A stretch of 64,000 bases of DNA, from NCBI RefSeq assembly GCF_900156045.1, contig NZ_FTMX01000002.1, forward strand, positions 62,001 through 126,000, read 5' to 3'. The notes under the pieces are model-generated. The model did not search any database and was not told where the DNA came from. It saw only the letters and a list, made by a program, of their open reading frames with translations. The DNA comes from Peribacillus simplex. Its GTDB lineage: Bacteria > Bacillota > Bacilli > Bacillales > DSM-1321. A program made the translations under genes and the position numbers. Shown here piece after piece: positions 29,347-38,229 of the stretch. Positions within the stretch are counted from its first letter, which is position 1, and every line of letters starts with the position of its first letter.

Positions 29347-31379
29347 TCGAAATTCACCACCCCTACACTTTGTACTTCTACATTCGATTCGAGTTCATTG
29401 TATGAAAGAATTGGTACATTGGGAAAATAACGTTCAGTTAATTGCCGGGCATACATCCTTACTGCTGGAGAGCAGAGTAAGATCGGTTGGTGATCCATTA
29501 GGGTCAGCTCTTCCAATTTGGCTGCAATTGCCTCCAATATGGATTGCGATATAGTTGGATCCAATGATAAAAAATTACCATGTTCTGTTTGCTGTACACC
29601 ATCCGCGATAGTCTTTTCCACTTTCCCCGATAATGTTATGACTTTGATTCTATCTTCATCCGAAATAATAGAATTCGTTATTTGTCTGGCTAAATTCTGC
29701 CTTACATATTCAGTAAGCAAATCTGTGTCAGTCGATAACTTGCCATAATCAGCAAGTGTTTCGAAAATGATAGGTAAGTTCCTTATTGAAACTTTTTCCT
29801 TCAATAATTTTGCCAATACCTTTTGTACATCTCCTATGGACAATGGATTCGGAGTGACTTCCTCTACTAGTATAGGTGCCGATTCGTGGAGATGATCGAT
29901 CAATTGTTTCGTTTCCTGCCTGCCCAATAATTCATGCGCATTGGCCTTTATGACTTCCGTCAAGTGAGTGGATACAACACTTGGCGGGTCCACAACTGTA
30001 TAACCCAACATCTCGGCATGTTCTTTCATATCATCCGTGATCCACTTGGCCGGTAAACCGAAAGACGGTTCAATCGTATCGATTCCTTCTATTGAATCAT
30101 CCTCGATCCCTGGACTCATGGCCAAGAAATGATTAAGGAGCAATTCGCCCTTGGCCATGACACTTCCTTTAATCTTTAGCCGATACTCATTGGGATTCAA
30201 CTGAATGTTATCCCGTATTCTCACGACAGGGATCACAAGCCCCAATTCAATTGCAAGCTGCCTGCGGATCATGACGACCCGGTCCAGCAGGTCTCCCCCT
30301 TGATTGGCATCCGCAAGAGGAATCAATCCATATCCAAACTCAAATTCAATCGGGTCGACACTTAAAAGGTTAACGACGCTTTCTGGACTTTTCATTTCAT
30401 CGGTTTCCAGCACTTCTTCCATTTCTTGTATTTCACTATCATCCTGCTTTGGTATCCTTGAAATTGTATACCCTCCAACGACTAATAAAGCAGCGATCGG
30501 AATGGTGAATAAGTCGGAAATGGGAGTGAATAACCCTAAAAGGAAAATGGTTGTTGCTGTCAGGTAAAGCATTTTGGGAAATTGAAATAACTGTTCAACA
30601 ATATCCGCTCCGAGGTTTCCATTCGAGGCTGCCCGGGTTACGACTATTCCCGTAGCTGTAGAAATCAATAAAGCAGGTACCTGACTCACGATACCGTCAC
30701 CAACCGATAACATGGAAAAATGGACGGCTGATTCTCCAAAGCTCATGTCCAATTGCATGACGCCAATAATCATACCGAAAATCAAGTTGATGATGACAAT
30801 GATGATGCCCGCTATGGCGTCCCCTTTAACAAACTTACTCGCTCCATCCATGGATCCATAAAAGTCTGCTTCGTTACTGATTTTCTCCCTTCTGGCACGT
30901 GCTTCGTTTTCGGAGATCATCCCAGCATTCAAATCTGCATCTATGGCCATCTGTTTCCCTGGCATCGCATCCAGCGTAAACCTTGCCGCAACCTCCGATA
31001 CCCGTTCGGAACCTTTCGTGATGACGATGAAATTGATGATGACCAATATGATGAATACAACTAATCCTACAAGCACGTTACCGCCGACTACAAACGACCC
31101 AAAGGTTTCTACAACTCCTCCAGCATCACCATAGGTCAAAATGGCACGAGTCGTCGAAACATTCAACCCCAGCCTGAACAATGTCAGTAAAAGGAGCAAG
31201 GAAGGAAAGATTGAAAATTCGAGTGGTTCCTTCATATTCATCGTAGTCAATAGAACCAGCAACGCAAGAGAGATATTTAAAAGAAGTAAAATACTTAACA
31301 ACCATGTTGGCAATGGAATGACCAACATGGTAACGATCATGATGACACTCGATATAACAACTAAATCCCTTGCTCGCAT
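29343..31379 (-). CDS. flhA: Flagellar type III export gate protein FlhA
   Basis: FlhA forms the nonameric ring of the export gate, conducts ions and docks substrate-chaperone complexes. The 678-residue product has about eight membrane helices in its first half. The family FHIPEP region is recognisable as MPGKQMAIDADLNAG. A large cytoplasmic C-terminal domain ends at VGVVNFD. An AGGAGAG site precedes the ATG. It lies 40 bp after flhB. Confidence 0.98.
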   Translation of the reverse strand: MRARDLVVISSVIMIVTMLVIPLPTWLLSILLLLNISLALLVLLTTMNMKEPLEFSIFPSLLLLLTLFRLGLNVSTTRAILTYGDAGGVVETFGSFVVGGNVLVGLVVFIILVIINFIVITKGSERVSEVAARFTLDAMPGKQMAIDADLNAGMISENEARARREKISNEADFYGSMDGASKFVKGDAIAGIIIVIINLIFGMIIGVMQLDMSFGESAVHFSMLSVGDGIVSQVPALLISTATGIVVTRAASNGNLGADIVEQLFQFPKMLYLTATTIFLLGLFTPISDLFTIPIAALLVVGGYTISRIPKQDDSEIQEMEEVLETDEMKSPESVVNLLSVDPIEFEFGYGLIPLADANQGGDLLDRVVMIRRQLAIELGLVIPVVRIRDNIQLNPNEYRLKIKGSVMAKGELLLNHFLAMSPGIEDDSIEGIDTIEPSFGLPAKWITDDMKEHAEMLGYTVVDPPSVVSTHLTEVIKANAHELLGRQETKQLIDHLHESAPILVEEVTPNPLSIGDVQKVLAKLLKEKVSIRNLPIIFETLADYGKLSTDTDLLTEYVRQNLARQITNSIISDEDRIKVITLSGKVEKTIADGVQQTEHGNFLSLDPTISQSILEAIAAKLEELTLMDHQPILLCSPAVRMYARQLTERYFPNVPILSYNELESNVEVQSVGVVNFD

Positions 31380-31419
31380 GCTTTTTCTCTCCTAACTAGC
31401 GGGTTACCCTATTACTTCT

Positions 31420-32502
31420 TTACAGTTTACCTTTGGTTTTATATACAAAGGCCAGTATTTCAGCGACCGCCTTAAAGAAATCTTCAGGTATCGCCTGGCC
31501 TAATTCAGTTTGATCATATAAAGACCTGGCCAAAGGCCGATTTTCCACCATGATCACATCGTTTTCTTTAGCAATGAATTTAATTTTCTGAGCAACAAAA
31601 TCCACGCCCTTTGCCACTACATACGGAGCCTCAGCTTTTTCTTCATCATATTTTAAAGCAATAGCAAAATGCGTCGGGTTAGTGATGACGACATCCGCAT
31701 TCGGAATTTCCTGCATCATTCTTTGAGCGGCCATCTGCCTTTGCTTTTGCTTTATCTTGGATTTGATGAGCGGGTCCCCTTCGGAATTTTTATACTCATC
31801 CTTAATATCCTGTTTGGACATCCGGATGTTTTTTTCAAAGTCATATTTTTGGTACAAATAGTCTAATAGAGCAATGAACAATAAAGCCACGGCAGCATAA
31901 AATCCCACTTTAATCGTAATATCCGCCAATGTTGCCATCGCTTCTTCCACAGAAATCTGTGATAAAATCATAATCTCGTCCATGCGCTGCCATAGTACAT
32001 AAAAGGCAACAAAACCAACAAATGATATTTTAAGAATGGATTTCAATAATTCAACAATGGCCCTCATTGAAAAAATCCGTTTGAATCCTTTAATGGGATC
32101 CAATTTATCAAGTTTGAACTGAATCGATTCAGTCGAAAACAAAAACCCGATTTGCATGACATTAGCCAATATCCCAGCCACTATCGCTGCTGCGAAAACG
32201 GGTCCCAGGATAAGGCCCATCTCCTTTAAAACCTCAATCATGATAATTTGCATATTCTCCTCGCTGAATCCAGTGAAGGTAAAATGTTGCAGGTATTCTT
32301 TCATGAGTCCGAGCAGATGATTATACATGTATGGTCCCATAAGCAATAGCACAGAAAACACCGCAATTAAATTCACAGAGGTATTTACATCCTGACTTTT
32401 TGCCACCTGACCTTTTTTCTTCGAATCCTGACGTTTTTTTGGAGTCGCCTTTTCGGTCTTCTCTCCAGCGAAAAACTGTAAATCCAGCTGAAAACTCTCC
32501 AT
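31420..32502 (-). CDS. flhB: Flagellar export switch protein FlhB
   Basis: FlhB is the export-gate component whose self-cleavage switches substrate specificity from rod/hook to filament. I start it at the ATG at 32502 (MESFQLDLQFFAG), 8 nt after GGAGG; an upstream in-frame TTG is part of that site. The product has 360 residues: four membrane helices, then a cytoplasmic domain with the autocleavage motif NPTH at 275-278. It begins one base after the fliR stop codon. Its C-terminal part is closely matched by YlqH (61189-61461). Confidence 0.97.
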   Translation of the reverse strand: MESFQLDLQFFAGEKTEKATPKKRQDSKKKGQVAKSQDVNTSVNLIAVFSVLLLMGPYMYNHLLGLMKEYLQHFTFTGFSEENMQIIMIEVLKEMGLILGPVFAAAIVAGILANVMQIGFLFSTESIQFKLDKLDPIKGFKRIFSMRAIVELLKSILKISFVGFVAFYVLWQRMDEIMILSQISVEEAMATLADITIKVGFYAAVALLFIALLDYLYQKYDFEKNIRMSKQDIKDEYKNSEGDPLIKSKIKQKQRQMAAQRMMQEIPNADVVITNPTHFAIALKYDEEKAEAPYVVAKGVDFVAQKIKFIAKENDVIMVENRPLARSLYDQTELGQAIPEDFFKAVAEILAFVYKTKGKL

Positions 32503-32503
32503 A

Positions 32504-33280
32504 TCAAACGCCTCCAATCAACTGCATTAGTTGACGCATGGTCAAAAGCAAGAAATTGAAGAGTTGTGTTACAACTGTCATCATCATTCCCATTACCAGT
32601 ATGATTACCGCTAAGCCGGCAATGATTTTCACTGGAATCCCGACAACGAACACATTTAATTGAGGGACCGTCCTGGCAAGGATCCCTAACGTGACATCCA
32701 CTAAAAAAATGCTTCCCACTACAGGGATCGACATTTGAAAAGCAATCATGAAAGCTTTGCTGAAAGCTTTGGCCAAGTATTCTATCAGTGTATGATTTCC
32801 GAATGGTACAAATAATTGGTCAATCGGAATGAACTGATAACTATAAAAAATTCCATCCAAAAGCAAATGGTGGCCGTTGGTACTTAATAGGAATAATAAA
32901 GCGATTGTATAAAGGTATTGTCCCAGCAGCGGGCTTTGTGCCCCCGTTTGGGGATCAATCACATTCGCAATGGAAAAACCCATTTGAAAATCAATCAATC
33001 CACCAGCGATTTGAACGGCCGATAAAATCATATAAGCTGCAAACCCGATGAAAAGCCCAACCAGCGCTTCCTTCATGATCAATAAATAAAATGTGACATC
33101 CAATTCCAGAACCGGAGCATCGATGGTGTAGTACATGATCCAGGCAAAGAAGATCCCAAGCCCTACCCGATGCTGTACCGGTATTGAACGGTACGAAAAA
33201 ATCGGCATGGCCACGAAAAACGTAGTGACCCGTACCACAATTAATAAAAAGGCGGGAAAGTGCGGAAATAGTTCCTCCAT
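32504..33280 (-). CDS. fliR: Flagellar export gate protein FliR
   Basis: FliR is part of the FliPQR core of the export gate. The 258-residue product is a polytopic membrane protein with the family features MPIFSYRSIPVQHRVGLG near the N terminus, FQMGFSIANVIDPQTG in the middle and a hydrophobic C terminus. It starts one base after the fliQ stop codon region and is followed immediately by flhB. Confidence 0.96.
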   Translation of the reverse strand: MEELFPHFPAFLLIVVRVTTFFVAMPIFSYRSIPVQHRVGLGIFFAWIMYYTIDAPVLELDVTFYLLIMKEALVGLFIGFAAYMILSAVQIAGGLIDFQMGFSIANVIDPQTGAQSPLLGQYLYTIALLFLLSTNGHHLLLDGIFYSYQFIPIDQLFVPFGNHTLIEYLAKAFSKAFMIAFQMSIPVVGSIFLVDVTLGILARTVPQLNVFVVGIPVKIIAGLAVIILVMGMMMTVVTQLFNFLLLTMRQLMQLIGGV

Positions 33281-33281
33281 G

Positions 33282-33551
33282 CTACCCTACAAATCGATTC
33301 AGATTACCGAATATTTCATTTGCATATGATAATAGGTGGCTCAGCATCCATGGAGCCAATAAAATCAGTCCCAATAAGACTGCGACGATTTTTGGAACAA
33401 ATGCCAAGGTTTGTTCCTGAATCTGTGTAGTCGCCTGAAAGATGCTTACTAGTAGTCCTACAATAAGGGCGATTACCATCAATGGACCAGCGATGATCAA
33501 TACCATATAAATTCCTTTTTCTGCTATATCAATAACAAACTCTGCACTCAT
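33282..33551 (-). CDS. fliQ: Flagellar export gate protein FliQ
   Basis: FliQ is a two-helix membrane subunit of the FliPQR complex. The 89-residue product has two hydrophobic hairpin helices (about 15-38 and 52-72) and the conserved SIFQATTQIQEQTLAFVPKI between them. It sits between fliP and fliR in the usual order. Confidence 0.96.
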   Translation of the reverse strand: MSAEFVIDIAEKGIYMVLIIAGPLMVIALIVGLLVSIFQATTQIQEQTLAFVPKIVAVLLGLILLAPWMLSHLLSYANEIFGNLNRFVG

Positions 33552-33565
33552 ATTTTCTCACCTGC

Positions 33566-34231
33566 TTAAAAACTCTGTAATAAAGACTTCACTACTAAAT
33601 ACCATCCGTCTACAAGAATGAAAAGGAGGATTTTAAATGGCAGTGAAATCATGACTGGCGGCAACATCATCATCCCCATCGACATCAGGACACTTGCAAC
33701 GACCATATCGATAACCAAAAATGGAATGAAAATCATGAATCCTATTTGAAATGCCGTTTTGATTTCACTTATAGCAAAAGCTGGTACAAAGGCAGTCAAG
33801 GGTATGTCCTGTATCGTTTCCGGCTTATCCACCTTGGCATATTCCAAGAATAACGCCAGATCCTTTTGCCTAGTATGGGCACTCATGAATTCCTTAAATG
33901 GTACCGAGGCCTGTACATATGCCTCTTCTAAATCTATCTCTTCATTAAATAACGGGGTTAATGCCTTATCATTCACTTCCTGAAAGGTCGGTGCCATTAT
34001 GAAAAATGTCATGAAAAGTGCCAGGCCGACCAGCACCTGGTTCGGCGGCATCTGCTGTGTAGCTAGCGATGTTCTCACAAAACTCAGGACAATGATGATT
34101 CTTGTAAAACAGGTCATCAAGACCAATATGCTTGGAGCCAGCGATAAGACAGTCATCAAAAGAACAAGTTTTACGGAAGTAGAGACATTAGTGGGATCAC
34201 TGTTATTAAAAAACTCCATGAACTCATTCAT
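33566..34231 (-). CDS. fliP: Flagellar export gate protein FliP
   Basis: FliP forms the pentameric core of the export gate. The 221-residue product has the family signature stretches MTCFTRIIIVLSFVRTSLA, PPNQVLVGLALFMTFF and VLMSMGMMMLPPVMISLPFK. The length equals that of B. subtilis FliP. Its ATG overlaps the fliZ stop codon (ATGA), so the two are translationally coupled. Confidence 0.98.
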   Translation of the reverse strand: MNEFMEFFNNSDPTNVSTSVKLVLLMTVLSLAPSILVLMTCFTRIIIVLSFVRTSLATQQMPPNQVLVGLALFMTFFIMAPTFQEVNDKALTPLFNEEIDLEEAYVQASVPFKEFMSAHTRQKDLALFLEYAKVDKPETIQDIPLTAFVPAFAISEIKTAFQIGFMIFIPFLVIDMVVASVLMSMGMMMLPPVMISLPFKILLFILVDGWYLVVKSLLQSF

Positions 34232-34887
34232 TCATTGTCTCTTCCTTTCCTACCTAGCTCATTTAACAGCCTTTTCCTGCTATCAGACATTTGATCAAGT
34301 TGATTTTTGAACTCTGCAGAGAAACTGGCGGTTTCTGATTCGCTTTTCTTCAACCACTTATTTTTCAACTTCATCGCAAATTCCCCAGGCTGGATCATCT
34401 GATCGATCTTATCGTTGTGATCTTTCAAAAGCTGTTCATATTCCTCGGGATCATCTATTTCTTTCAAGAGCTGAATATTCTCGCCAACCCCGATCACCAA
34501 TATTCGCCCGCCGACTTTAACAAGCTGGACTGAACGATTTGCACCAAGGCCCGTACCGCCTAAATTCTCCACTGAATTTGCTTTTTGATACGATTTACTT
34601 TTTTTATTGATGAATTTCAATAGGATATATAGAAGGGACACAACAAAAATAGTAGCGAAAATCATCCTCAGAAACTCCCAAACGGTTATCCCCACTTTGT
34701 CAGGATTCGAAGCCTGTTCGGTAGTTTTCGAGTCTATTGATTTATCTTTATCCACCTTTAAATCATCTGGCCGCTCATAAACATCCTTCACTGTTTTTTC
34801 AAGATCTTCCGCATGGGCTTGTATGGCCCCAGAGAAGAATACTGCTATCATCAGTGAGACCTGAAGCCATTTATTAATTAAAAACAA
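34228..34887 (-). CDS. fliZ: Flagellar biosynthesis protein FliZ/FliO
   Basis: This is the FliO-type protein (called FliZ in Bacillus) that stabilises FliP during gate assembly. The 219-residue product has an N-terminal signal-like hydrophobic stretch ending in AHA (about residues 5-26), an extracellular acidic segment, one membrane helix (about 69-88) followed by a basic patch, and a cytoplasmic domain with VKVGGRILVIGVGENI. The start is a TTG at 34887 behind GAGGG with about 10-nt spacing. Confidence 0.93.
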   Translation of the reverse strand: MFLINKWLQVSLMIAVFFSGAIQAHAEDLEKTVKDVYERPDDLKVDKDKSIDSKTTEQASNPDKVGITVWEFLRMIFATIFVVSLLYILLKFINKKSKSYQKANSVENLGGTGLGANRSVQLVKVGGRILVIGVGENIQLLKEIDDPEEYEQLLKDHNDKIDQMIQPGEFAMKLKNKWLKKSESETASFSAEFKNQLDQMSDSRKRLLNELGRKGRDNE

Positions 34888-34902
34888 TATTAAGACACCC
34901 TC

Positions 34903-35265
34903 TTAACTTAATGCTTTATTTATGGCTTCCAATACCCGGTCTGCCTGGAATGGCTTCACGATGAAGTCTTTTGCGCCCGCCTGGATCGCATCAATGACCA
35001 TGGCTTGCTGCCCCATCGCTGAACACATAATGACCCTAGCTTGAGGATTTATCTTTTTAATTTCCTTTAACGCTGTAATTCCATCCATTTCGGGCATGGT
35101 AATATCCATCGTTACAAGGTCCGGATGGGTTTCTTTATATTTTTCCACTGCTTGGGCGCCATCTGCTGCTTCCCCGACTATTTCAAAACCATTTTTAGAA
35201 AGGATATCCTTAATCATCATTCTCATAAATGCTGCATCGTCCACAATTAAAATTCTATTAGCCAT
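34903..35265 (-). CDS. cheY: Chemotaxis response regulator CheY
   Basis: CheY-P binds the flagellar switch; in Bacillus it promotes counterclockwise rotation. The 120-residue single receiver domain has the acidic pocket Asp9-Asp10, the phosphorylated Asp54 in VTMDITMPEMDG, and the conserved Lys in DFIVKPF. It is located between fliY (its phosphatase) and fliZ. Confidence 0.98.
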   Translation of the reverse strand: MANRILIVDDAAFMRMMIKDILSKNGFEIVGEAADGAQAVEKYKETHPDLVTMDITMPEMDGITALKEIKKINPQARVIMCSAMGQQAMVIDAIQAGAKDFIVKPFQADRVLEAINKALS

Positions 35266-35282
35266 TATTTTCGTCCCCCGAA

Positions 35283-36500
35283 TTATCTTATTTTATTTAA
35301 TCGTTCACTTTGACTCATGATATCCGTAACACGTACCCCAAAGTTCTCATCAATCACCACTACCTCGCCTTTTGCTATCAAGCGGCTGTTTACCAGGATA
35401 TCCACTGGCTCTCCTGCTAATTTATCCAATTCGATGATCGATCCGGAGGACAGCTCCAAAATATCCTTGACGGAGCGTTTCGTTCTTCCGAGCTCCACAG
35501 TTACTTGCAAAGGGATATCCATCAGCATACTGAGATTTTTCGTTTCAGTCTCCTGAAGCTGATAAGGCTGAAAACTAGTGAAACTGGCAGGCTGAACCTT
35601 TACCGGCTGTCCTGTTGGTACGGATGGAACTCCAAAATGTTGTGGTACATTCGGTATTTGGTTCGTAGGTTGGGTTTGGTGACCGCCTTGTCCATAAGTT
35701 TCATTTGCCGATCGATCAGACCGGGTTTCCTGGAATGGTGCCGGCTCCTGAGTTGGAAAGCTTGTTATTGGATCACTTAGTGCTTTTTGCGTTTTCATAT
35801 CGCTAGGTTCGCTTTCGCTCGTCCCATTTAATAACTCAGAAACTAACCCTTTAGCAAACTCTAACGGCAACAATTGCATAATACTGGAATCAATTAAGTT
35901 GCCGACACGGAGGCGGAACGATATTTTTGCAAATAAATCCTCGTCAGGTATCGCATTTTCACCTACACCATTTAAAAAGTTAAGTAAATCTATGCTAGGT
36001 GGAGAAATATCCACTTTTTTACTGAAAATGGTCGACATGGATGTCGCAGCAGAACCCATCATTTGGTTCATGGCTTCCTGAACAGCACTCAATTGAATTT
36101 CCCCAAGCAGGTCAGAAGGATTCTCCCCATCTCCGCCAAGCATCAAATCTGCAATGATAGCAGCATCGCTCTGCTTGATGACCAGCATATTTATACCTGA
36201 AAAACCTTCTGTATATTTCACTTGGATCGCTACATACGGATGCGGGAATTCTTCCACGATCTGTCCCCTTTCAATTACAGTAACCGTCGGGGTGGTGATA
36301 TCCACTTTCTGATTCAACAAAGTGGATAGGGCAGTGGCCGAACTCCCGAAGGAGATATTACCAATTTCACCGAGTGCGTCGAGTTCCATCATTGATAAAT
36401 AATCGTCAATCGAGAGAGGGATCACCTCATCTTCTATATCACTTGTACCTTTTAAAAGGGCATCTATCTCGTCTTGTGAAAGCATTTCATCACTTACCAT
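35283..36500 (-). CDS. fliY: Flagellar switch protein and CheY-P phosphatase FliY
   Basis: FliY fuses a CheC-like phosphatase to a FliN-like rotor domain. The 405-residue product begins with the CheY-binding peptide LSQDEIDALL. It then has two CXY phosphatase helices (LGEIGNISFGSSATALS and VQEAMNQMMGSAATSMS), a Gln/Pro-rich linker (about 230-310), and a C-terminal FliN domain around IPLQVTVELGRTKRSVKDIL. The ATG at 36500 has an AAAGGGGGAG site, and the gene overlaps fliM by 11 bp. Confidence 0.97.
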   Translation of the reverse strand: MVSDEMLSQDEIDALLKGTSDIEDEVIPLSIDDYLSMMELDALGEIGNISFGSSATALSTLLNQKVDITTPTVTVIERGQIVEEFPHPYVAIQVKYTEGFSGINMLVIKQSDAAIIADLMLGGDGENPSDLLGEIQLSAVQEAMNQMMGSAATSMSTIFSKKVDISPPSIDLLNFLNGVGENAIPDEDLFAKISFRLRVGNLIDSSIMQLLPLEFAKGLVSELLNGTSESEPSDMKTQKALSDPITSFPTQEPAPFQETRSDRSANETYGQGGHQTQPTNQIPNVPQHFGVPSVPTGQPVKVQPASFTSFQPYQLQETETKNLSMLMDIPLQVTVELGRTKRSVKDILELSSGSIIELDKLAGEPVDILVNSRLIAKGEVVVIDENFGVRVTDIMSQSERLNKIR

Positions 36501-37488
36501 CTTCGTCTCCCCCTTTCAAAATATCAAGAATCTGGATAGCATGTTTTTTTCCTACTTTTCCTGGCTGCCCGCTGTATTTTGGGATTCCCCCAATAGTAAT
36601 CGTCAAAGGTTCATCGATTGCCTTATTCAAATCGATGACATCGCCAACATCAAGCTGCAAAAAGTCCTGGATGGTGATATCCGTAGAACCAAGTTCGGAA
36701 ATAATGGGAAGATCTGCGTTTCGGATATGCTTTTCCAAAATCATGATTTCCTCTGGAATTTTTTCCTTTTGGGAATTTTCCATCCAATAATGGGCAGATA
36801 ACTTTGGTATGATCGGTTCCAATACGACGTGAGGAATGCAAACATTAATCATTCCGCTCGTTTCGCCGATTTGTGTATTCAAGGAAATGACCACAACAGT
36901 ATCGTTTGGGGAAACCAGTTGCAGAAATTGTGGATTCACCTCGAACTCTGTCATCACCGGTTCGATTTCAACAATCGTTCCCCAAGCCTCCTGTAAATTT
37001 TCAAAAGCCTTCTCGAATAAATTCGACATGATTTTCGTTTCTATTTCCGTTAAACTATCTACCTTATTCACGCTTATGCCCCGCCCGCCCAAAACACGAT
37101 CCATCATGGAATAGGCGATATTCGGGTTGACCTCAAGAATGATTCGACCATCCAAGGGCGGTACCTCAAAAACATTCATGATGGTCATTTTCGGAATCGA
37201 TCGGATAAACTCTTCGTATGGTATTTGATCCGCCGAAGCAACGGTTATTTGGACATAGGTTCTAAGCTGAGCAGAAAAGTATGTTGTCAGCAGCCTCGCA
37301 AAGTTCTCGTGTATTCTAGTCAAACTGCGAATTTGATCCTTTGAAAACCGAAGCGCCCTTTTAAAGTCGTAAACTTTCACTCTTTTTTCTACTTCTTCTT
37401 TTTTTAAATCATCTGCATCCATTTCTCCTGTGGAAATGGCCGATAACAATGCATCTATTTCATTTTGCGATAATATTTCCCCGGACAT
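36490..37488 (-). CDS. fliM: Flagellar motor switch protein FliM
   Basis: FliM is the middle part of the C-ring and binds CheY-P. From the ATG at 37488 the product has 332 residues, the same length as in B. subtilis. It starts MSGEILSQNEIDALLSAIS, the CheY-binding peptide. A CheC-like middle domain with MMDRVLGGRG follows, and a C-terminal FliN-like domain around TDITIQDFLQLDVGDVIDL. The GTG two codons upstream is too close to the GGAGG site to be preferred. Confidence 0.97.
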   Translation of the reverse strand: MSGEILSQNEIDALLSAISTGEMDADDLKKEEVEKRVKVYDFKRALRFSKDQIRSLTRIHENFARLLTTYFSAQLRTYVQITVASADQIPYEEFIRSIPKMTIMNVFEVPPLDGRIILEVNPNIAYSMMDRVLGGRGISVNKVDSLTEIETKIMSNLFEKAFENLQEAWGTIVEIEPVMTEFEVNPQFLQLVSPNDTVVVISLNTQIGETSGMINVCIPHVVLEPIIPKLSAHYWMENSQKEKIPEEIMILEKHIRNADLPIISELGSTDITIQDFLQLDVGDVIDLNKAIDEPLTITIGGIPKYSGQPGKVGKKHAIQILDILKGGDEDGK

Positions 37489-37540
37489 TAACACTCACCT
37501 CCAAAGCTTCCCCTTCTTATTTAATGAAGCAAGGATGTTC

Positions 37541-37969
37541 TTATTGCAGAATCGAGGAAGTTATATAAACCTTTTCAACTTTTCCTTCTTCCATTAATTC
37601 ATTCGTTCTGGCCTTTAAAGCTTCTTGAAGCTTTTCCTTGCCTTTTTTACCGGTTAACTCTTCCGCTTTCATTTCGGATAGTTCGGTAATAATTATATTT
37701 TTCACTTGGAAATTTCTTTTTTCCAACTCTTCTTTCGCTTTTTTATTTTCTGTTTGGACCATAAATGAGATTTTGATATAATCATTGCCGGCAAGATTCG
37801 TAGTAATTTCAGGAATCTCAACTGATGATTTGACAATTTCGTCAATGCTAGGTTTATCTTCGGCAGATGTGGGATCAGATAACTTTGTCACAATCACGAC
37901 CGCTATGACACCTACAAGCGTTATAGCCACGAGTATAATCAACATAATAGTCATTAGTTTTTTTTTCAT
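37541..37969 (-). CDS. fliL: Flagellar basal body-associated protein FliL
   Basis: FliL surrounds the stator and supports torque. The 142-residue product has a short basic N terminus, one membrane helix (about 6-27) and an extracytoplasmic domain with the pattern ITTNLAGNDYIKISFMVQTEN. Its ATG overlaps the swrD stop codon by 4 bp and has a GAGGAAAGTTC ribosome-binding site. Confidence 0.95.
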   Translation of the reverse strand: MKKKLMTIMLIILVAITLVGVIAVVIVTKLSDPTSAEDKPSIDEIVKSSVEIPEITTNLAGNDYIKISFMVQTENKKAKEELEKRNFQVKNIIITELSEMKAEELTGKKGKEKLQEALKARTNELMEEGKVEKVYITSSILQ

Positions 37970-38208
37970 GAACTTTCCTCCACATCCTTACGAAAACCGA
38001 GAATATTAACGGTACGGTAAAATTGTATAATAGCTCCAACCAATTCCTCTTCCTTCTCTAGCACAACGATTTTCTTACCATTTGTAAAAGTAATGGTCGT
38101 ATCTGGCAATGACTCGACTGTGTCTATGTACAATGCATTGATATGAAAGCATTTTCCATTGAGCCTTGTTACTTTGATTATGATATTTAGGAGCCAGAGC
38201 AAAAGCAC
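37966..38208 (-). CDS. swrD: Swarming motility protein SwrD (FlbD family)
   Basis: SwrD raises flagellar torque in B. subtilis. The conserved FlbD/SwrD part, IKVTRLNGKCFHINALYI and onward, begins only after about ten extra codons, and no ATG, GTG or TTG precedes it closely. The usable start is the GTG at 38208, 6 nt after GGAGG, which adds a hydrophobic lead MLLLWLLN that typical homologues lack. That GTG lies in the loop of a strong hairpin (38190-38216). An alternative is a rare ATA start at 38181 at the conserved position. The product is 80 residues from the GTG and ends overlapping fliL. Confidence 0.85.
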   Translation of the reverse strand: MLLLWLLNIIIKVTRLNGKCFHINALYIDTVESLPDTTITFTNGKKIVVLEKEEELVGAIIQFYRTVNILGFRKDVEESS

Positions 38209-38216
38209 CTGGCTCC
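38190..38216 (-). promoter_or_regulatory. Strong hairpin over the swrD translation start
   Basis: On the minus strand GGAGCCAG pairs perfectly with CTGGCTCC, with a further GC pair possible inside, around a T-rich loop that contains the GTG start codon. A strong SD (GGGAGGGA, 38224-38217) lies immediately upstream and flgE ends 6 nt before it. No T tract follows, so this is not a normal terminator; a role in translation or mRNA processing is inferred. Confidence 0.75.
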
Positions 38217-38229
38217 TCCCTCCCTTAAC